From: Trichoplax adhaerens
Lineage: Eukaryota > Placozoa > Uniplacotomia > Trichoplacea > Trichoplacidae
DNA length: 64,000 bases
Assembly: GCF_000150275.1 (NCBI RefSeq)
Contig: NW_002060945.1
Span: 7,392,939-7,456,938 of the forward strand
Direction: 5' to 3'
Shown here: in pieces, positions 11,201 through 24,000 of the stretch
Layout: every line of letters starts with the position of its first letter
Numbering within the stretch: the stretch's first letter is position 1
Notes under the pieces: generated by a model
What the model was told of the DNA's origin: nothing
Database searches by the model: none
The model's input: the letters and a program-made list of their open reading frames with translations, nothing else
Made by a program: the position numbers and the translations under genes

Positions 11201-14200
11201 GAATAATTACTGTATTAGTAGATATTTTTAACAGTTTGCTTCTATTTATTTCAATATGACAGGGATTTCTAAAAATCAAACAGTACTATAACTAGTAGAT
11301 TCATTTTCTGATAGTAGTGACATGGTATGATATTATAATCGAATCTTTATCATAATGATGTCATTGTAAGGGTGGGATATTCAAGGAAATTTTTCTTTTC
11401 TTACAATATTTATAGCTTGTATGTTAGATAATGATAACCTTTTATGGCCCCACATTTGGTATTGAAGTCATGATTAAATATTGCGAAGTAATAAAACATT
11501 TTAATGCGTTTCTTTAGAAAGGATAAAATTATTAGTAAAAGATACTAGTGAACGTTTGCAAGTTTATATGTTATCTGATCAGTGACTGAGTGGAAAGGAA
11601 TTAACCGCATTACATAACTATGACATTACGCAAATACTACGATATTGTAACTAGCGACTACTAAACATCTTTATCTATTGTTTGTATTGTGGGTTTGCTG
11701 AACGTCCCATTTTCTTCTTCATTTAGATAGGAGAGATTTGGAGTATCGTTTTTGGATGGGAAAGAGGTTTAGTAGTCCCTGGCATAACTATGTTAATTAA
11801 AGCTAAGACCCATTTAGGTAGTAAAAATATTCTTAAACGATAACAGGAAGTTTTTTATTGCCAATAAAAGAGTCTTGTCTTTTCTTCATCTGTCCGAAAA
11901 TATCTACATACGCGTAAAATAATCCTTTATACTATTATTAGACTAGTACATATACCGGTGATTCTAGCTAGCATGGCCACTTTCTCGTGAAAGAATAACC
12001 AGGAGGAAACGTGCCTAAAAATTGCAAGTCTATTTTATGCTTCATTGTATACAGCTAATGTTATTTTTACTTATCAATTTTATTACTAGAATACTATTGT
12101 CATTAATATCGATCAAAAATTAAAAATGGGTTTTCAAAAAGCTTTCACGTGCATTTATCAATTTTCGATATCATTTGAATTTATGAATACTATTCATATG
12201 TTTTATGTAATAGAACATGGTATGAAGGTGTTCCCGTTATAAGTATTATCGAGCAATGTACCACTATAATATCATAATTGGTAATGGATTATTAATCATG
12301 ATCCATTTCTTGTTATTCGAGCAATAATCGCGTTCATTTATTAGCGAAATAAACGTAATTTTGACCATTAAATATCTATTGTGATATTGGTGTGTTGTAA
12401 AGAGAAATATAACGTATGCACATCATTGACATATGTTGTAGAATTTTATAGTTATTTAAAGTAAATATCGTTGATGCGCTGAAAAGGTTGCCAAGATACA
12501 TAAATTCGACTAATTTAATTAGTGATGATTGTATAGCATGAATGCCAGCGAATTTATTCAGTAATGAATTATTAATATGCTATTAATTTAAGCGATATCT
12601 ATATAATATTTTTTTGTAGACGGAAATAAATGAAAATAAAGCGGATAAGTGTTTACATGGATAGATCGCGTTAATGTACCGAAGTAACGTAATATGCAAT
12701 GATATTCTTCTGTGCGTTCATTGGAGCTCCTTCATATCCAGTTTCCCTAATACATTACAGATTTTTTTTTAAAGAGCATTTCGTATTGAGATTAAACTAC
12801 TTGAAAATGAATTGACTTGATAAATTATCATTATCTGATGTAGATGAAAAAATGATAGAAATTATTATAAAGCCAAAGTATTATTTACTAAAGTTCACAC
12901 GAAGGCCGATGTTGCCTTAGTAACCTCTGTAAAATGTTCTATACTGTGCTCTACAATGAAATGTATGATGTTGTATCCCACTGTAAAGCGTTCTGGCTTT
13001 AATCGACGCTTTGCGTTTATTACTTTATTGTTGATTGAGAAAATATTATGCGATCACTGAGTACGACAAGTATAGTTGGTAAAGTGTAAGCTATAATAAA
13101 AGAGCGTAGCTTGAGTACTTTGCAAATTGCGTGTATCCTTGTATCTTCCATATACAGTATATCACTACTCAACGGCTTGTCCTTGAACTAATAAGCAATT
13201 CGGTAGCGAAGCTACAGATATTGTCGTAGTGTACTAGTTCTTTCTAGTATAGACAATATCATACTTTGATATAGACAGGCTACTATAGACTACAGTACTA
13301 TATTAGTTGATGAATGATAATCGGTAAAACTTTAAAGACTTTGATGATTTGAAAGAACTTGCCGCAAAATCAAAGGAGAAGGATAGTGACTTTATGTATT
13401 TTTTTTTTTTTTTAACGTAGAGAAGAGTTTCAGGCGAAGGTGATTGACTACCTTATTCGCGTGTGGATAATTTGAAAATTGACTCTTTGTAGTGCTATTC
13501 ACCGTAGTTTGAAATTGCGATTGCTAGGATACACAAGAGGTAGAATTGATGGATCGCCAACATATCCGTATTTACACATAATGGAATAATAACCATGTAG
13601 TTAGAGGTGGAATTGAAATGATACCGCAGCGCAACATTCTAGATTACTTTTAATCTGTAAAGTCTTTGAAATAGGATTTATATCGAAATATTTGTAATTG
13701 GTAATTAGTAATAAAAATGTTGACGCAATATCTATTGCTAGGCTCCAAACTGTCTCGATAACATGATACTGTATATAATTTGTTGCTTGTATAACGAAAC
13801 TTTACTTACTTACAAAGTATTACCGTAGAAATCTAGTGATGGAATGACGCTGGTAATTTACAGTGCTATATATGAGGATCACAAGACCCTGCCGTTAGTA
13901 ATTGATCAATACAAAACTTCTTTAGTCTATTTCAGTAAGAACTTTGTGAATGAATGATCAACATTTCAATTCTTACAGAGTATAAAAGAAATTCAGGATA
14001 ATATAGAATTTGTTTGTACAGTGCTAGATACCGAAGATAGTAGAAAAACTTGCAATCGTTTCGGTGGCTACTCAAAAAAGAGAGAGAGAAAGTGGCATAG
14101 TTGTGCCAGACGATTCGATAACCTATGTGATCGATGATTTTTGCGCCTACTTTAGTTGAACTTACGTACTGTATATCGATGTCGCTATTATGATTATTAA

Positions 14201-14860
14201 TTAGGCCTCTTTCGTTTCTGATTTCGAATATTAAGGATATACGAGTGTACAGTATATAGACTATCCTCGTATAGTAGATATTTGTGTGAGAGTTTGACGA
14301 TCTGCTTGTTGGCTGAATCATACTATAAATACCAACTCCAATTACGCTAGTCGATTTCATTAGGTTGATTAACAATAATATTCTATGTGCGAGCTTGTGA
14401 TATTGATATTTGAAAGGTATGCTGGTAAATTACTATAGAATAAAAAATAAACTTGCTATTACAGATTGAATTGAGGGTTTTGTCAGTTTATCGGATAACG
14501 GCCAATGGTAATCGATTGGCTAAGTTGTTTAATGTAGAGCAGTATGATGACGCTGTATAATTTACCTATAGTCTAGATGCCAAAAGTTAGCCTAAGATAC
14601 CCGCTCTAATACTATCGCATAAAATGATATTCAAGTGGATAGTACAACAGTGAACAAGTAGTATACAGTTGCGTAGCAGAACTACAGTAAAGTGTGATGA
14701 TAGTAATTTTGCACTCAGTAACCTGGTTTTTACAAGGTTTCCCTCGGATAAGCACACTGGAGAACTTCGTTTGCGAGAGTGTAGTTTATCCAGTATAATG
14801 GGCTGGAACTGTCCAACTTGACTACATCACGTACTGTATTATATTGAATATCAATAGCGC
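8228..14860. other. Long AT-rich gene-poor stretch
   Basis: No gene could be recognised. The longest open frame is on the minus strand (14375-13932); its first in-frame ATG is five codons in, and its sequence shows no known domain. One isolated stretch at 11727-11817 (+) is open between an acceptor (catttag) and a donor (gtagta) and reads IGEIWSIVFGWERGL and onward, but it could not be tied to convincing neighbours. The stretch may hold long introns, regulatory DNA or nothing. Confidence 0.4.
12911..12924 (+). promoter_or_regulatory. RFX X-box-like motif, no adjacent gene
   Basis: gttgccttagtaac fits the vertebrate RFX consensus GTNRCC-N2-RGYAAC exactly. No gene is recognised nearby, and one such match somewhere in 64 kb is not unlikely by chance. 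Confidence 0.2.
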
Positions 14861-17800
14861 ATGAATGGGGGGGGGGGGAAATGCAATTTCAGGATCATAA
14901 TTGGATTTGCGTTGCGCAAAATTGAATTTTCTTTTCCTTTTTTCGTATTGATTTTATTGGGATAGACTTCCATTTAAATCCGTCTTTGGATGAGTGGAAT
15001 ATTTAATTTTAAAGTTGGGATTCCCTGGTAGTATAGGACAGATGTGTTTAAGTTTTGTATTTTTTCCCGACGAAAAAACAGTGTAAAGACTAATTATAAT
15101 GATAAAGAATAGAAAGAAAGTGGACGGTTTGCAGCAATTGTATGATACGACACGCTTCCCTTTTGCCAATTTAAGTGAATCTTGTACGACAGCATAATAC
15201 ATCGTTAGGACTCAATTGGGTAGAATGATTTGCAGAAATATTGACAATTCGTTTTCAGTTGTATTAAACGTCATCTTGTAACATCATTTTAGTCGTAGTT
15301 GATATAGTCAAAATAAACAGGATAATTGGACAAGTGGATTGAAGTCGATTTTGCTATAGTTTAGGTCAAAATGGCATGGATAAAAAACTAAGTAAATATA
15401 TCGCTTAAATTACAATTTTACAATGTAGAATTATACTACCGGATATTGTTAAATTCTAATGCGAATCAAAACTAGTCGGGTTTACCATGTACTAAGAAAT
15501 GCATTGAAATGGACGTACTGTAATCAACCTAAATTAGTTAGTGATCAAGCTATCATACTTGTTAAAATACACAGTCTTGAAGGAGAATTGGAAAAGAAAG
15601 TAACTTGTATTCAATCTGTGATTGGAAATTGAGCTATCTTTCACTTGTATCATTTTGACGGTTGGCAATTTTACTTGTGCCATTTTTATCATGATATTTT
15701 GAGCCATGTCATTGTTGCCGTTCAGCATACTGTCCATTTGATATAGTGGCAGAGTTTACTGAGTGAATAACAATCAAGTGTATACTAGTGTTTTAGTGGA
15801 ATACTGTAAGCCAAATTCAGTACCCATATTCGATGGGATACTCCATTTGATAGTACAGCGTAAGACTCAGATTTGCACTGGATTGGACTAAGGCAATTTG
15901 TATTCGGAGTTGCTAGTCAACGCCAATCGGAATGGTGCGGCATGACAGAGTCAGTCAGGCGGAGTTGGGAGTAATGTATCTGACTCCAACTTGCCTGTAA
16001 TACAGTATTATCCCATGGAAAGGACTTGACGAGAGCGCTTTACTGTGGATATTCATCTATCCTAAGAATAGAAGAAACGCCACAAAGCTCCCCCGTAAAA
16101 TACTTTCCTTGTCAACGAAATATCCACTTCTGCATATCAGTGTGGTTGAAAGTTCCAGTCAAGCCGAAAGCCGAGTTGAACCCGACTGGAGGAAGGGAGT
16201 GAGGTTAAGTAACTGTTGGTGGAGCGATTGTAGTCAATTCGGCTTGGAAAATCAACCATTGGATGGGGGTTGTGTTTTTACTCCATTTAAGGACTGTCAT
16301 GCATATGATATAGCTTTTGGAGTGGCATAAGTGAAGGACGACGATCGGTCTTTTGGACTTGTTTATCATCTTCGACTCCACCCGATAGGATGATAGCGCA
16401 GAAAAGGAAAAGACGATCTTGGGACTATGGAGAGTTGATTAGACTGCGCAACGTCCATACTGACCAGTGTACAGTATAGGTACGTACGTTGACGGTATTG
16501 TTGCAAGTTAATTTGCAGTTACTGCCCATTTCATGCTACAATCCAGTCGACGATTGGGTGAAGAGTACTATACTGTACAAATGGATTGTGTTGTGCGTTT
16601 GTTGACGGGTATTACGCAGGCAGTTATTATTAATTAAAATGTCCAATGATGAAGACAGTGAGCGGTAGTCATGGTAGAGGTCGACTTTAAGGTACACACA
16701 AGGAGTGGCTAAGTAAGGTAGAAGAGTCAATGGGGGTGAAAAAGTTGTTTTGTCTTGGTTTTCTAGCATCTGCAGTAGTAGGTGATGATCGTGTCGGTTG
16801 CAGCAACGTTGGAAAAGTGTTGTTGATCAGTTGAAGACAACAAGAGATGATGATTGCACTCGTCTTGTCTACACACTCAATTAACGGCAGTCAATTAAAT
16901 CCATTGATTGATTAATTGACTTGCTCTANNNNNNNNNNNNNNNNNNNNNNNNNNNNNNNNNNNNNNNNNNNNNNNNNNNNNNCAACAATACATCTTGCTC
17001 AGGTTGATTGTTGACATGGACTGGCTTTAGATACCAGCCATTTCCATGACGTCGTTACAATAAATTAGCCAATCATCCACGTTGCTTCAATAGTGCCAAC
17101 CAATCAGACGACAAGCAATTCTTGTCGTCATTCCATTGCTTGTCTTTGATTGGCTGGATGATGTTAGGCCTTCAGTAAAACAATAGCACTGCAAATGGAT
17201 CCACGCCCTTTTCATCGGTTCCCATAGTGAGAAGAGGCAGTAGGCATTTTTTTTTGTGTGTGTCTTGTTGTTGTTGTTGTCTACTATCATCATCATCATC
17301 ATCGCTAGGTTTCATTTTATAAAGTCTGCTGTAAACGAGTGGAAAAAGAGACTATCCAAGTGGATTGCTGCCATCGACAACTTGTGTGTATACTTTAGCC
17401 TACTGCGCTAGCAATATCAGTTATGATGGACTATTACTTTTAGATTGGTGGCCATCACCAGCGTATTGGCTAGGGCAAGAGAAATTGCGAAATTGTTTTT
17501 GGGGTTTTTTTTTCTTTTTTTCCAACGCCTTGTCTTGTTGCAAGTGGTGCATGATCAAGACTTGTCGCTTTGTGTCTTGGTGATTGATTGTTTTTTCTTT
17601 CCTTTTCTTGTCCCCTTGCCTTGTTTGCTAGACGAGCGAGAGAGAGACGACGCCGCCGCTGTGCAAGGAAAATTACTTCCATTTCCCCCCCCTCCCCTCT
17701 CTATCCAGCCACAACAACATTAATCTGCTGCATTGCAATCATTATTCTCCAATATTGGAAAAAAAGAAAGAATTTGGTCGTCGTGGATCGATCACAACAC

Positions 17801-18056
17801 CATCATCAACTTATCCATTCCTCTCTCTCTCTCTCATCACCTCGTGATCGATCTCTATGCAGCCGATAGATTGGCCATTTTCAATCGATTGATTCAACAA
17901 GACCAATAAAATTGTAGGGGGCTCTGTCGAACCTGACTGCCTCTCTCTCTCTCTCTCTCTTTTATCCAAGTCATTTTGGGGCCTAGGTTACTTGGGGATT
18001 GCTGACAAGAAAGAGTCACACTTTCAAATCTTCTTTTTTATGATCGTGGAGAGCTA
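14861..18056. other. Upstream region of PDE8 with composition shift and assembly gap
   Basis: No coding sequence was recognised. A 12-G run lies at 14867-14878. From about 15.9 kb the sequence looks less AT-rich and is full of short low-complexity tracts, including CT repeats at 17820-17835 and 17940-17962. The last part probably holds the promoter and 5' UTR of PDE8. Confidence 0.4.
16929..16982. other. Assembly gap
   Basis: A run of 54 N; the true size of the missing piece is not known from the sequence. Confidence 0.95.
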
Positions 18057-21000
18057 ATGGGGTGCTCTCCTAGCCAAGCTACACCAGATCCTGCTTCTGA
18101 AACGATACCCAACGGACAAAATATGAATCATCCACCAAACTCAGAAACAGATAGTGCCAACGGCAATTCATCACGAATCCAATCCAATGGAAACAGTACT
18201 AACGGCGAAGTCAAGGTAAAGTCACATGTTGCCAACAACAAAAAATTTTCACTCCATTTTAATTGCACTATTCAAGGATAGCAATCAATCTTTTCAACTC
18301 AATCCACTCCTCATTTGGACCCATATCGCTTTCATTTCTTCTCCATTTTCCCCAACCAATTAGTCGTCATTCAATCACTTTCTTATCCTTTTTACTTTAA
18401 CATTCAATCTTGTTACGCGACAAGATCCACTTGATTCTTTCTTTCCCCATACCCCATGGCTTAGTTACGTCCTCGATCAACATGGTTCAAATCTTTCCAT
18501 CATGTCGTTGAAGAATAGGATAGAAAAAAAAAAAACCCCCAAGTAATTCATGAATCAAGACTACAGTAACGGGATAAATTTTCTCTTTTGTTATGCAATC
18601 ATCATGGCCATTTTTTTTTTTTTCTTCCTCCTCCTTTTTATTCTACTCTACTTTCGCTCTCTATCCAATGCATCCATTCTGGCATGGCCTTTTTCCATCG
18701 TTTTTCACCAACATTCTCTTTTCTCTTTCTTGATAGTCAATCAACCAGCAAGTATCAACTTGATTGTACAAGAGTAGTAGTACTACCGTAGTCCTAGTTG
18801 TAGTACCCAATTGAAATAAATGTTGTCTAGTAACAACATGATTGAAAAAAAAGGATATTTCTCTATTTTTACTCATCAATGTTTGCTTTCTTATTTTGAC
18901 CATCACAACGAGAAGAATCATCGCGATCATCATGGCACCCTAACCCTATTCCTCCTTCATGCAACCATCACCTTGGTCGTCATGAAAAGCTTTTTTTCTT
19001 CTTGCTAACAACCAACGGCTAATCAACCCATTTTATATTCATCGTTGTTACCCTTCAAACCATTCTTTTCTACCCATTTTTCCTACTCTTGCTACCGTTG
19101 ATTGTCTCTTTTTTTTTTTTCTACTCTATATGTTACAGATTCCCCCCCGTCTCTAAAAAAAAATGACTTTTCCCCCCCCCCCCCCTCTATTTTTTCTTGT
19201 TCAATATCTGATCTTGATGTACTGTAACTACATTTTTATTAGATTCGTAAATATTCTCGGGAACTTGGAGTGACAGTCTGCTTTGGTCCAATGAAAGTTA
19301 TCCAACCGCAAATGAAGGTAAGTCCAGACTTGAAAATTTTCCCCGCACTCAAATGAGACACAGTATTTTTGTATTTCTTTTACCAACCTTTTATCTTGCC
19401 CCAAATCCTTTTCATCTGCATTTTTCTTTCAATACCAAGACATTTTTTTTTCCGCCTGAAATGATTTTGAGTACACTACTTTTCTATATAGAGGTAGAGG
19501 TTGGTAAAATAGTATTTAAAGTTTGAATTTTATTGCATCCATGATTGATTATGACGTCGACTAACACGCAGAGTGGGACAACCAACAAGATGTCCAATGT
19601 ATGCAGACGATTGAAAATAATTTCCAATTTAATCTCATGATTGGTTTCATTACACTTTGGACGACAAAGTTAGTTGTTGATCCTGAAATGGATAGCATCA
19701 TTACTACAGTCATGTCGGCCATACTTGAATACTAGACACAAGAGTAAGTAAGCGCTTTTTCAACTGGGATATGGCAGTCTGTTGCCATGTATCTTGACGG
19801 AATGATTACACCCTTTCCATCTCATTTTTTGACGTTGTCAAGTAAAAAGGACGAGAAAAATTGTAGCGTAACAGTAGACTCGATCTCTTTCTTGCATAGC
19901 AAAGGATCCATTTCTTGTGGATAAACAACCATTTCCACTCCCTTCAAGTCTAGACGGCTCCAAGTTTGCATCAAACTGTTGTTGATCTTACCGTCGGCGA
20001 AGGAGGATAAAAAAAACACATAACCCATGATGACAATTTGGGTCCATTTGCACATGGCTATATTTTTTTTTCTCTTTTTCTTCCTCCAAATCACCAATGT
20101 TGTATAGTATTGGACACACAGTGTCTTTCATTTCGTACGTCATTTTATTTAGTGGGAGGACAATTGTCAGACCTTTTCTCTCGTTTTATTTAACCTTGTT
20201 GTCTCCGCGCTATCCATTTTGGCAATACCTGTAGTAGGATATTATCCGTCAATTAGCCTATTTCCAATGGTATTTGGCTGGGATTCCATGATAGAAAAGG
20301 CTGATATCTGGGTGGCTTTTGCGCTACACAGAGATGAGCCACTCTCTTGTCCATTTTACCTACTTTCAATCCGTTGTAAAATAGATTGCGTAGCAATGGA
20401 AAGGCCATTTTCCCCACTACACTCGATCGTAGTGGATTGAAGAAGAAGACGAATGGCGCATTCTTAATAGACATATCTCAGTATGGGGTAGATTGAATGC
20501 AGGTTATTTTACTCTACACTATTGATTCATAGCTGGAAAAAATAGTAGCAAGAGTCACGACTAAATCCATCAGTTGACTGCTGCCACATTGCATTCCGCC
20601 TTCAAAATTCATCATGGACCCTATTAAAGACAGCGCTGTCCATTTTTTTTTCCTGCCTTTTCCGTTGCTACCCAACCATATTACGACGTTGAAATTCCAT
20701 ATCAAATCCCTTACTGTCGCAACTCTTGGTTTGGACGCCTAAAATTGGCATGGGCAATACTAAAGTAGGAATGGTCTTTAGTCATTTATCCTGATTCTTC
20801 ATCACCAGTCCGAGATGATCGCTTGCTAGCAGTAGTAGTTTTTATTCATTAGGTTTGCCTTCGCAATCGATTTTCAAACATGAATTACAGTAGTCTACAG
20901 TGTCGGCAATAGCCAGAATGGAAAAGATGAATTTTTTTTCCATTTATCCATGCTGTACAAGTAGAGTTGAGAGTACTGTCCAATGACACGCTGATTATTT

Positions 21001-24000
21001 TTTCTTCAACAAACTCGTCGACCAACTTTGAAAAGTTGGTCGACATTTATTTCTTGCATAGAAAATGATTTACTCGTAGGTTTATTACTGTATCGGAGGC
21101 TAATAGACTAATAGACTATCCTAGTCTATTAGCCTTGGGTATTGAGTCGATATCGTAAGCTGCTATGCAAGTAGGAGAAAATGTTCACCTTCATGTCCAT
21201 GATGGTAAGCTATCTTGAAGTTTTCACAACCATAGATTGATATGAGTGGAGCAGCAGTCTATTCCTTTTACCTTGAAGACACTGAAAGAGTAGCTTCTAT
21301 GCCAGAAAGGATGATTGCATTTGGGATTGGTTGACCGGTAGCGGATATTCTCGTTCATGGAAAGTGGCATAAAAATGATGGATGATTAAATACGACTTGT
21401 TTCTTCCCTTTTGGGAAACTTTGTTCTATCGGAACAACGCTTGCATCTTGATTCATTTTACACTATTGATCATCCACTCTTGTATTTTACGAATATGATC
21501 CATGTTCAAGATTGTTGGTTGAGCATTGAATGATGTTGATAGTCTAAGCTGGATTTTAGTCCATTTGGCTAGATGAAAAGAGAGTCGTCTATTGCCACAG
21601 TAAGGAGAGACTCATTCGATCGCTAGTCCCATCAAAATTAGAACATAAAGTTGTTTCTTGGCGGCATCATGATGTCAAAATGGAGACATGGATGAAGATC
21701 GATTGGATGATCCAATCGATTTTCATGCAAGCATGGATAAATATGGAAGAAAAGGGAATGATTAGCATATTACATTAGATTGAAAAAGGCAAAGTACAGT
21801 AGCTCGTCTAGAAAGTCAAATAGTCGTCATTGCATCAAAGATGGACATGAAAAATATTGATAGGAGAATTGAGCGATGATCGCGACTAACTGGATGTTGA
21901 TGATGAATCCGATCAAGAGTTGATTGCATCTTTTGACTTGGAGGAGAAGTTTTTGTTGTCATTCTATTTTTTTTGTTGTTGTTGTTGCTGTTCATAGAGA
22001 TGGTGACAACTTTTGCCTTGACAATAAAAAAATCCAAGTTGGAGGTTAAATGGACATTGGACCATCTTGTTCCCCTATTTTTCCTCCATTTTTTCAGTAT
22101 TAAATTGATGTTGTCTCACTGGGTTATGGCGATCCATGTTGATTGTCTTGAAGAGGAAAAAAAAAAAAAAACCAGCCAGGCTGTTTCTTCGTCGTCCATC
22201 ACAAGGATAAATAAATTAAATATTAATATGGTTGGTAACCGATTGTCCTCTATCATCATTATGGTCAACTTGAAAAATCAGTTGGGGGTGGGTAGCAAAA
22301 AAGAACGCTTGCAGTTATCCTATGGCGAGGCATTTCTTCATTTGCCATGAGTCTTGCATTAGCCGATTCCCGATAGAATTGGCCCATGGAATGAGATTGA
22401 ACTACTGTACCAAGAGGTTTTCCATTGCAACAATTTGCCTACCCTTTCTATCGTCTTTTCCAAAGGGCCAAGGAAAGGGAAGGGAAAAAAGGAAAAGCAA
22501 TACTTCAACGAGAAAGTTACCTTTCATGGTAGTGGTTAAGAGTTGAATATCTGACCTATAGTATATTGTATATCTAGGGTCTTGATGGTTGGCTGCCAAA
22601 ATAAAATGCAATCCATTCCTAAATAGTTTAGGCCATTTCAATGACGAATTATGACTATCATCACCATTATCTGATTGAAATAACAACATGATGATGATGA
22701 TGATAGATTGCCTTCCTCCCCCCCAATTTTTCAATCACTGTCTATTCTACCTCGGCAAGGACGCAATAGCTAGGATTCATTTTCCATCCAGTCGTTTACA
22801 TTACTCGACGTGGCCCTAAGTTGATCTTTTTCCCCTTTTGGTAATATTAACGTCATGATGGCATTAGGGTTGCCAAAATGGCAGACCGCCAAGAATATTG
22901 CATCGATGGTAATTTTTTCATGGCCGATAGTCTCTTCTCATCATTGTTGTCCATCTTTTCGTCTTGCTTTAAATATGACTTTCTTAATCGCTGCATGACG
23001 ATAAAAGCAACGAATGAAAATAAATGGCGATTCTGATGACAATCCTCTCCCCTTCAACTTCATTCAGGTTGAGATTCTTTCTGTGATACTAGCCTAAAAA
23101 AGGGGGGAAGAGAGAGAATAGACTATCGCCTAATTTTGGGATACCCTTCAACAAAGTGATGATCCTAGCTTACAAGTCCACAACATAACTTGGCTATTAC
23201 AAAACTTGAAACATCAAATGCAAGTGTTGATTTTTGCCTTCGTCTACGTTGACAACATTGTGCAATATGAATTATGATGTCGTTGCAACGGCCAAAGGGA
23301 AAGGATTGCTCGACAAATACGAGTTGATGTTGGCATCAATCCGCTCGCTAGTCCTGAATATTGAGCATGGATAGCAGCGTTGAAATCAACCGAGACAGGG
23401 TCTACATGTCCAAGCTTAAACCTAGAAAAGTCTACATGTCCACGCTTAAACCTAGAAAAGTCTACATGTCCAAGCTTAAACCTAGAAAAGTCTACATGTC
23501 CACGCTTAAACCTAGAAAGTTCTACATGTCCACGCTTAAACCTAGAAAAGTCTACATGTCCACGCTTAAACCTAGAAAAGTCTACATGTCCAAACCTAGA
23601 AAAATCTACATGTCCATGCTTAAACCTAGAAAAGTCTACATGTCCAAGCTTAAACCTAGAAAAATCTACATATCCAAGCTTAAACCTAGAAAAGTTCTAC
23701 ATGTGTTTCATTTTTGGAGTAGCCAACTTGACAATAGTTGAAGCAATTACTTGCAAAGAAAAATGAAAACAATTCAAGTAAAATGGTTCAACTACCCAAT
23801 AAAATGGATGCCTATAGTCTTGTTTGCTATAGGCATGAAATTATTCCTGTATGCTTACTTTTATTGAATAAAACAGAAAGGAATAGAAAGAAAGAAGGAA
23901 GGTTCAAAACAACAAAAGCGATCCATTTACAAATAGTGTCTACAAAATTGCATGGAGAAAGAGCGCTGCATGATTGCCCTACCAACCAACCATTGCAATC

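Noticed and set aside
11727..11817. Possible isolated exon (IGEIWSIVFGWERGL and onward)
   Set aside because: It is open between acceptor and donor and can be extended one exon further, but 30 open codons between AG and GT are not rare here and no family was recognised.
13932..14375. 147-codon minus-strand ORF
   Set aside because: It starts at a TTG, has AT-driven composition (Ile, Tyr, Ser, Asn) and no domain, and has no recognisable neighbouring exons.
17365..17870. Overlapping plus- and minus-strand ORFs upstream of PDE8
   Set aside because: They come from T-rich and CT-rich low-complexity tracts in the probable 5' UTR or promoter.
20219..20440. 73-codon ORF in PDE8 intron 2, tested as a nested gene
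   Set aside because: No domain, no splice partners, and equally long ORFs lie on the opposite strand of the same bases.
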